From assembly GCA_937967535.1 (NCBI GenBank), contig CALCMV010000388.1, positions 1-8,000 on the forward strand: DNA of 8,000 bases, read 5' to 3'. This document shows, piece after piece, positions 5,793 through 8,000 of this stretch. Every line of letters begins with the position of its first letter. Position 1 is the first letter of the stretch. Below the pieces are notes generated by a model. The model saw only the letters and a program-made list of their open reading frames with translations, was not told the DNA's origin and did not search any database. Both the position numbers and the translations under genes were made by a program. The stretch comes from an uncultured Saprospiraceae bacterium (lineage in GTDB: Bacteria > Bacteroidota > Bacteroidia > Chitinophagales > Saprospiraceae).

Positions 5793-5933
5793 GATATATT
5801 AAACTATGTGATTGAAAAGTTAGAAATGTTTTATCAATCTTTCCGACCACAAAGAAACAAAAAGTCACTGAAAATCTGTATGTTGTTTTGAGAGAATTAT
5901 TAAATAATATTTTTCATTGATACAAAAATGAAA

Positions 5934-7718
5934 TCAATTCATAATTATAATTTTTTTGGTAATTTCAAATTGTTTTCCTGCAATTCGTATCATATAGATT
6001 CCGGTTTCCATATTTTTACTGCTCAATGTGAGCGTATTGGTATCATTTGAATGAATATCAAAAAATTCGACCTCGCGTACTGCACGCCCTTCAATATCAA
6101 ATAATTGCACCGAAATTTGCTGCGGTTTTTTTATGGAAATATTAATATTCAATTCCTCATTAGCAGGGTTGGGGAAGGGATTTCCTATATAAAAATCTTC
6201 ATTTGCAGTTGTTTGCGTACTGACCGTAGCAAAGCGTTCCCAATGATTTTTTCCGTTTATACAAAACAATTCTTCACCAAGTTCTTCGCCATCAGCAAAT
6301 TGTAAAATATCCGAAAACCAAAACCTTCCGATGGTCGTATCGGGTCGAATGGTGAGTGTACCGTAGCCGTGTTTTACCAATTCTTCATAAATATGATGCG
6401 GATTGAGCGAAAAGCTGATTTGGGTCAAAATATCGGCAATAAAAGGGTCGTAGCCGCTTTCGTCAAGATTGCCGCGTGTGATGCTGCCTCCCATCATTTC
6501 CACGCCCACAGAACCTTCACCGGTTTGGGGATTGTATTGGGCAGGGTCAAGCGGATGAATCGGTATATCCAATGCCAGCGCAAAATGTAAATCGCCCGTT
6601 ACAAAAATATTATTGTCTTTCTCGTTGTCGCGCAAATGCGTCAACAACATTTCCCTTTCGAGCATATATCCATCCCAGCTATTAGGGTCAACCACCTCGC
6701 CATTACCAATCGGCAAATCAATCGGGCTATTCTGGATATTCCACAAACCAAACATCTTCTGTGTCCCAAAAATCCGCCATTGTGCCGTCGAATTATCAAT
6801 CTCATTGATGAGCCAATCGTATTGCTCAAAACCCAACACAGAGCGTTCTTCGGGCGTGATAAAATCTTGGTCGCGATAGAGTTCGGCATCCATAAAAATA
6901 ATATCTACCAAGTCGCCGTATTGCAATCGGCGGTACAGATGCAGATCTTCGGCTTGTTGGCGTACAGGTAGGTATTCGTGAAAGGCTTGCATGGCTTCCA
7001 TCGTCGTTTGTGCATCATTGCCATCGGTATCATGGTTGTCCCAAATGACGGCGATAGGGTGCATTTGTCGCATCAATCGCAGGTCCGGGTCTAGCAGATA
7101 ATAAGTATGTAAAGCCCGCCATTCGTCCAAAAAAAGCGGGTCAATCGGCGGGGGTTCAGGCACACGAATCCGTTCATCTTCATCAACAAAATCATAAACA
7201 TAATCGCCTACATGAATCACCAAATCCAATTCGTCGCGCTCCGCAATTCGCCGATAAGCATTAAAATAACCCGAATAAATGCTTGAACATGAGGCAATTG
7301 CAAAATTCAACTCATCTGATGCACCGGAAGGGGCAGTTTTGGTTCTGCCGATTTGAGAGGCAGTCCCGTCAGACAATTCAAATTGATAATAATAAGTCGT
7401 GGCAGATTCGAGATTGGTCACGTCAATTTTTGCTGTCCAGTCGGTGAGTATCGTCGCTTGCGTTGTTCCTGTTTGTACAATGTTATTCATTTCAGCATCC
7501 GTCGCCAGAAGATAATTGAGTGGAATAGGATTGATTTGTGTAAGGTCAACCTCTACTTTTGTCCAGAGTATCACCCCCGAAGCACTTGGGTCGCCCGAAG
7601 CCACACCGTACAAAAACGGATGCGCGAGTGTATCGGCATACATATTAGCCGGAAGTTGAACTTGTGCAAAAAGCGTGGCATACAAAAAAGCAAATAAGAG
7701 GGTAAGCGTTGATTTCAT
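5934..7718 (-). CDS. Secreted PhoD-family phosphatase with T9SS sorting domain
   Basis: The protein has 594 residues from the ATG at 7716-7718, chosen because it begins a clean signal peptide (MKSTLTLLFAFLYATLFA, cut before Q19). An ATG 22 codons upstream would place a charged stretch ahead of it. A PhoD N-terminal Ig-like domain (about 33-128, FLYGVASGDP) is followed by the metallophosphoesterase. Family motifs are present: ASC with Cys144 (in PhoD a metal-ligand cysteine), HVGDYVYD (169-176), WDNHD (226-230), MDAELYR (276-282) and GDLH (375-378). PhoD enzymes are metal-dependent phosphodiesterase/alkaline phosphatases that free phosphate from esters. Residues about 508-594 (NPFPNPANEELNI through METGIYMIRI and KKIIIMN) are a type IX C-terminal sorting domain, so the enzyme should cross the outer membrane and be surface-anchored or released. 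Phosphate control is plausible, but I could not find an operator. Confidence 0.93.
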   Translation of the reverse strand: MKSTLTLLFAFLYATLFAQVQLPANMYADTLAHPFLYGVASGDPSASGVILWTKVEVDLTQINPIPLNYLLATDAEMNNIVQTGTTQATILTDWTAKIDVTNLESATTYYYQFELSDGTASQIGRTKTAPSGASDELNFAIASCSSIYSGYFNAYRRIAERDELDLVIHVGDYVYDFVDEDERIRVPEPPPIDPLFLDEWRALHTYYLLDPDLRLMRQMHPIAVIWDNHDTDGNDAQTTMEAMQAFHEYLPVRQQAEDLHLYRRLQYGDLVDIIFMDAELYRDQDFITPEERSVLGFEQYDWLINEIDNSTAQWRIFGTQKMFGLWNIQNSPIDLPIGNGEVVDPNSWDGYMLEREMLLTHLRDNEKDNNIFVTGDLHFALALDIPIHPLDPAQYNPQTGEGSVGVEMMGGSITRGNLDESGYDPFIADILTQISFSLNPHHIYEELVKHGYGTLTIRPDTTIGRFWFSDILQFADGEELGEELFCINGKNHWERFATVSTQTTANEDFYIGNPFPNPANEELNINISIKKPQQISVQLFDIEGRAVREVEFFDIHSNDTNTLTLSSKNMETGIYMIRIAGKQFEITKKIIIMN

Positions 7719-7908
7719 CCGGTAAATATAGTCGTCTTTCGGATATTTGAATGTGATTTTAAGATTAAAAATAAGGTCATTCACAAATAAAAACTATCTT
7801 GTTTTGAATTACAATCTGTTCGCCAAATTAAAAATTACAAATCGAACGCGAGGTAATTTATACTGTAAACGGGGTAAATTTCGGAAAATATCAATTTTTC
7901 GAATGAAC

Positions 7909-7937
7909 CCGTAATGACTGCTTTACAGGCTGACCGG
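7909..7937. repeat. Third copy of the left-end interspersed repeat
   Basis: CCGTAATGACTGCTTTA (7909-7925) is identical to 74-90. CTTTACAGGCTGACCGG (7921-7937) is identical to the reverse complement of 316-332. In the left-end arms the CAGGCTGAC part comes before the TGACTGCTTTA part; here the order is reversed, with the two overlapping on CTTTA. That is the pattern expected if the full repeat is a tandem array with a unit of about 35 bp, of which different phases are seen here. It may be one end of a second element running past the window. Confidence 0.75.
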
Positions 7938-7948
7938 GAACTCGTACA

Positions 7949-7964
7949 GGCGATTTCAATCGCC
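7949..7964. repeat. Short perfect hairpin GGCGAT-TTCA-ATCGCC
   Basis: GGCGAT (7949-7954) and ATCGCC (7959-7964) pair perfectly around a TTCA loop, within A+T-rich surroundings and 12 bases after the repeat copy at 7909-7937. It is not followed by a clean T tract on either strand, so a terminator role is doubtful. It is more likely part of the repeat element. Confidence 0.5.
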
Positions 7965-8000
7965 ATGTTTAGTATAATTTTTATTTATAATTTACTGTAA

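Larger units (their letters stand above)
7719..8000. other. Non-coding region upstream of the phosphatase
   Basis: I see no gene on either strand in these 282 bases. The first 180 bases are A+T-rich and should hold the minus-strand promoter of the phosphatase. No clear -33/-7 pair stood out, and no Shine-Dalgarno site precedes its ATG. The outer part carries the repeat copy at 7909-7937 and the hairpin at 7949-7964. Confidence 0.5.

Noticed and set aside
7719..7784. Upstream ATG that would add 22 residues to the phosphatase
   Set aside because: The extra residues are charged and would bury the signal peptide; the ATG at 7716-7718 gives a standard N-terminus.

Overview
The window looks like a piece of a Bacteroidota (Bacteroidetes) chromosome. 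The strongest sign is a secreted PhoD-type phosphatase ending in a type IX secretion sorting domain. The A+T-rich intergenic DNA, the lack of recognisable Shine-Dalgarno sequences and the families present agree with this. I cannot narrow it to a genus.

Layout. Bases 1-122 hold the possible 3' end of a plus-strand gene, which reads into a repeat element with 43-bp inverted arms (57-327). Three plus-strand genes follow: a lipoprotein with a bacterial SH3 domain (354-1241), a MOP-superfamily polysaccharide flippase (1516-3042) and a small one-POTRA Omp85 protein (3672-4931). They are widely spaced and not an obvious operon. Two minus-strand genes converge on them: the PhoD phosphatase (5934-7718) and, downstream of it, an internally duplicated hypothetical protein (5313-5792). 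A strong minus-strand intrinsic terminator at 5152-5186 closes that unit. The right end (7719-8000) is non-coding and carries another copy of the left-end repeat plus a small hairpin.

Functions. Four of the five complete genes act at the cell envelope: a lipid-anchored SH3 protein, a glycan flippase, an outer-membrane barrel and a T9SS-exported phosphatase. Nothing shows that they form one pathway.

The most unusual content lies between the genes. Every gap after a plus-strand gene is filled by an inverted-repeat element, and three of these begin exactly at the stop codon of the gene before. Two (1241-1394 and 3043-3206) share an internal TCGTCTGAC-containing inverted repeat and are flanked by TTA or TAA direct repeats, as expected for small non-autonomous transposable elements. 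Short tandem arrays of 7-mers and 8-mers decorate the same gaps, and one takes the place of the ribosome-binding region of the flippase gene. I found no CRISPR array, tRNA, rRNA, phage gene, transposase or defence system. The best candidate for something undescribed is this family of stop-codon-abutting elements.
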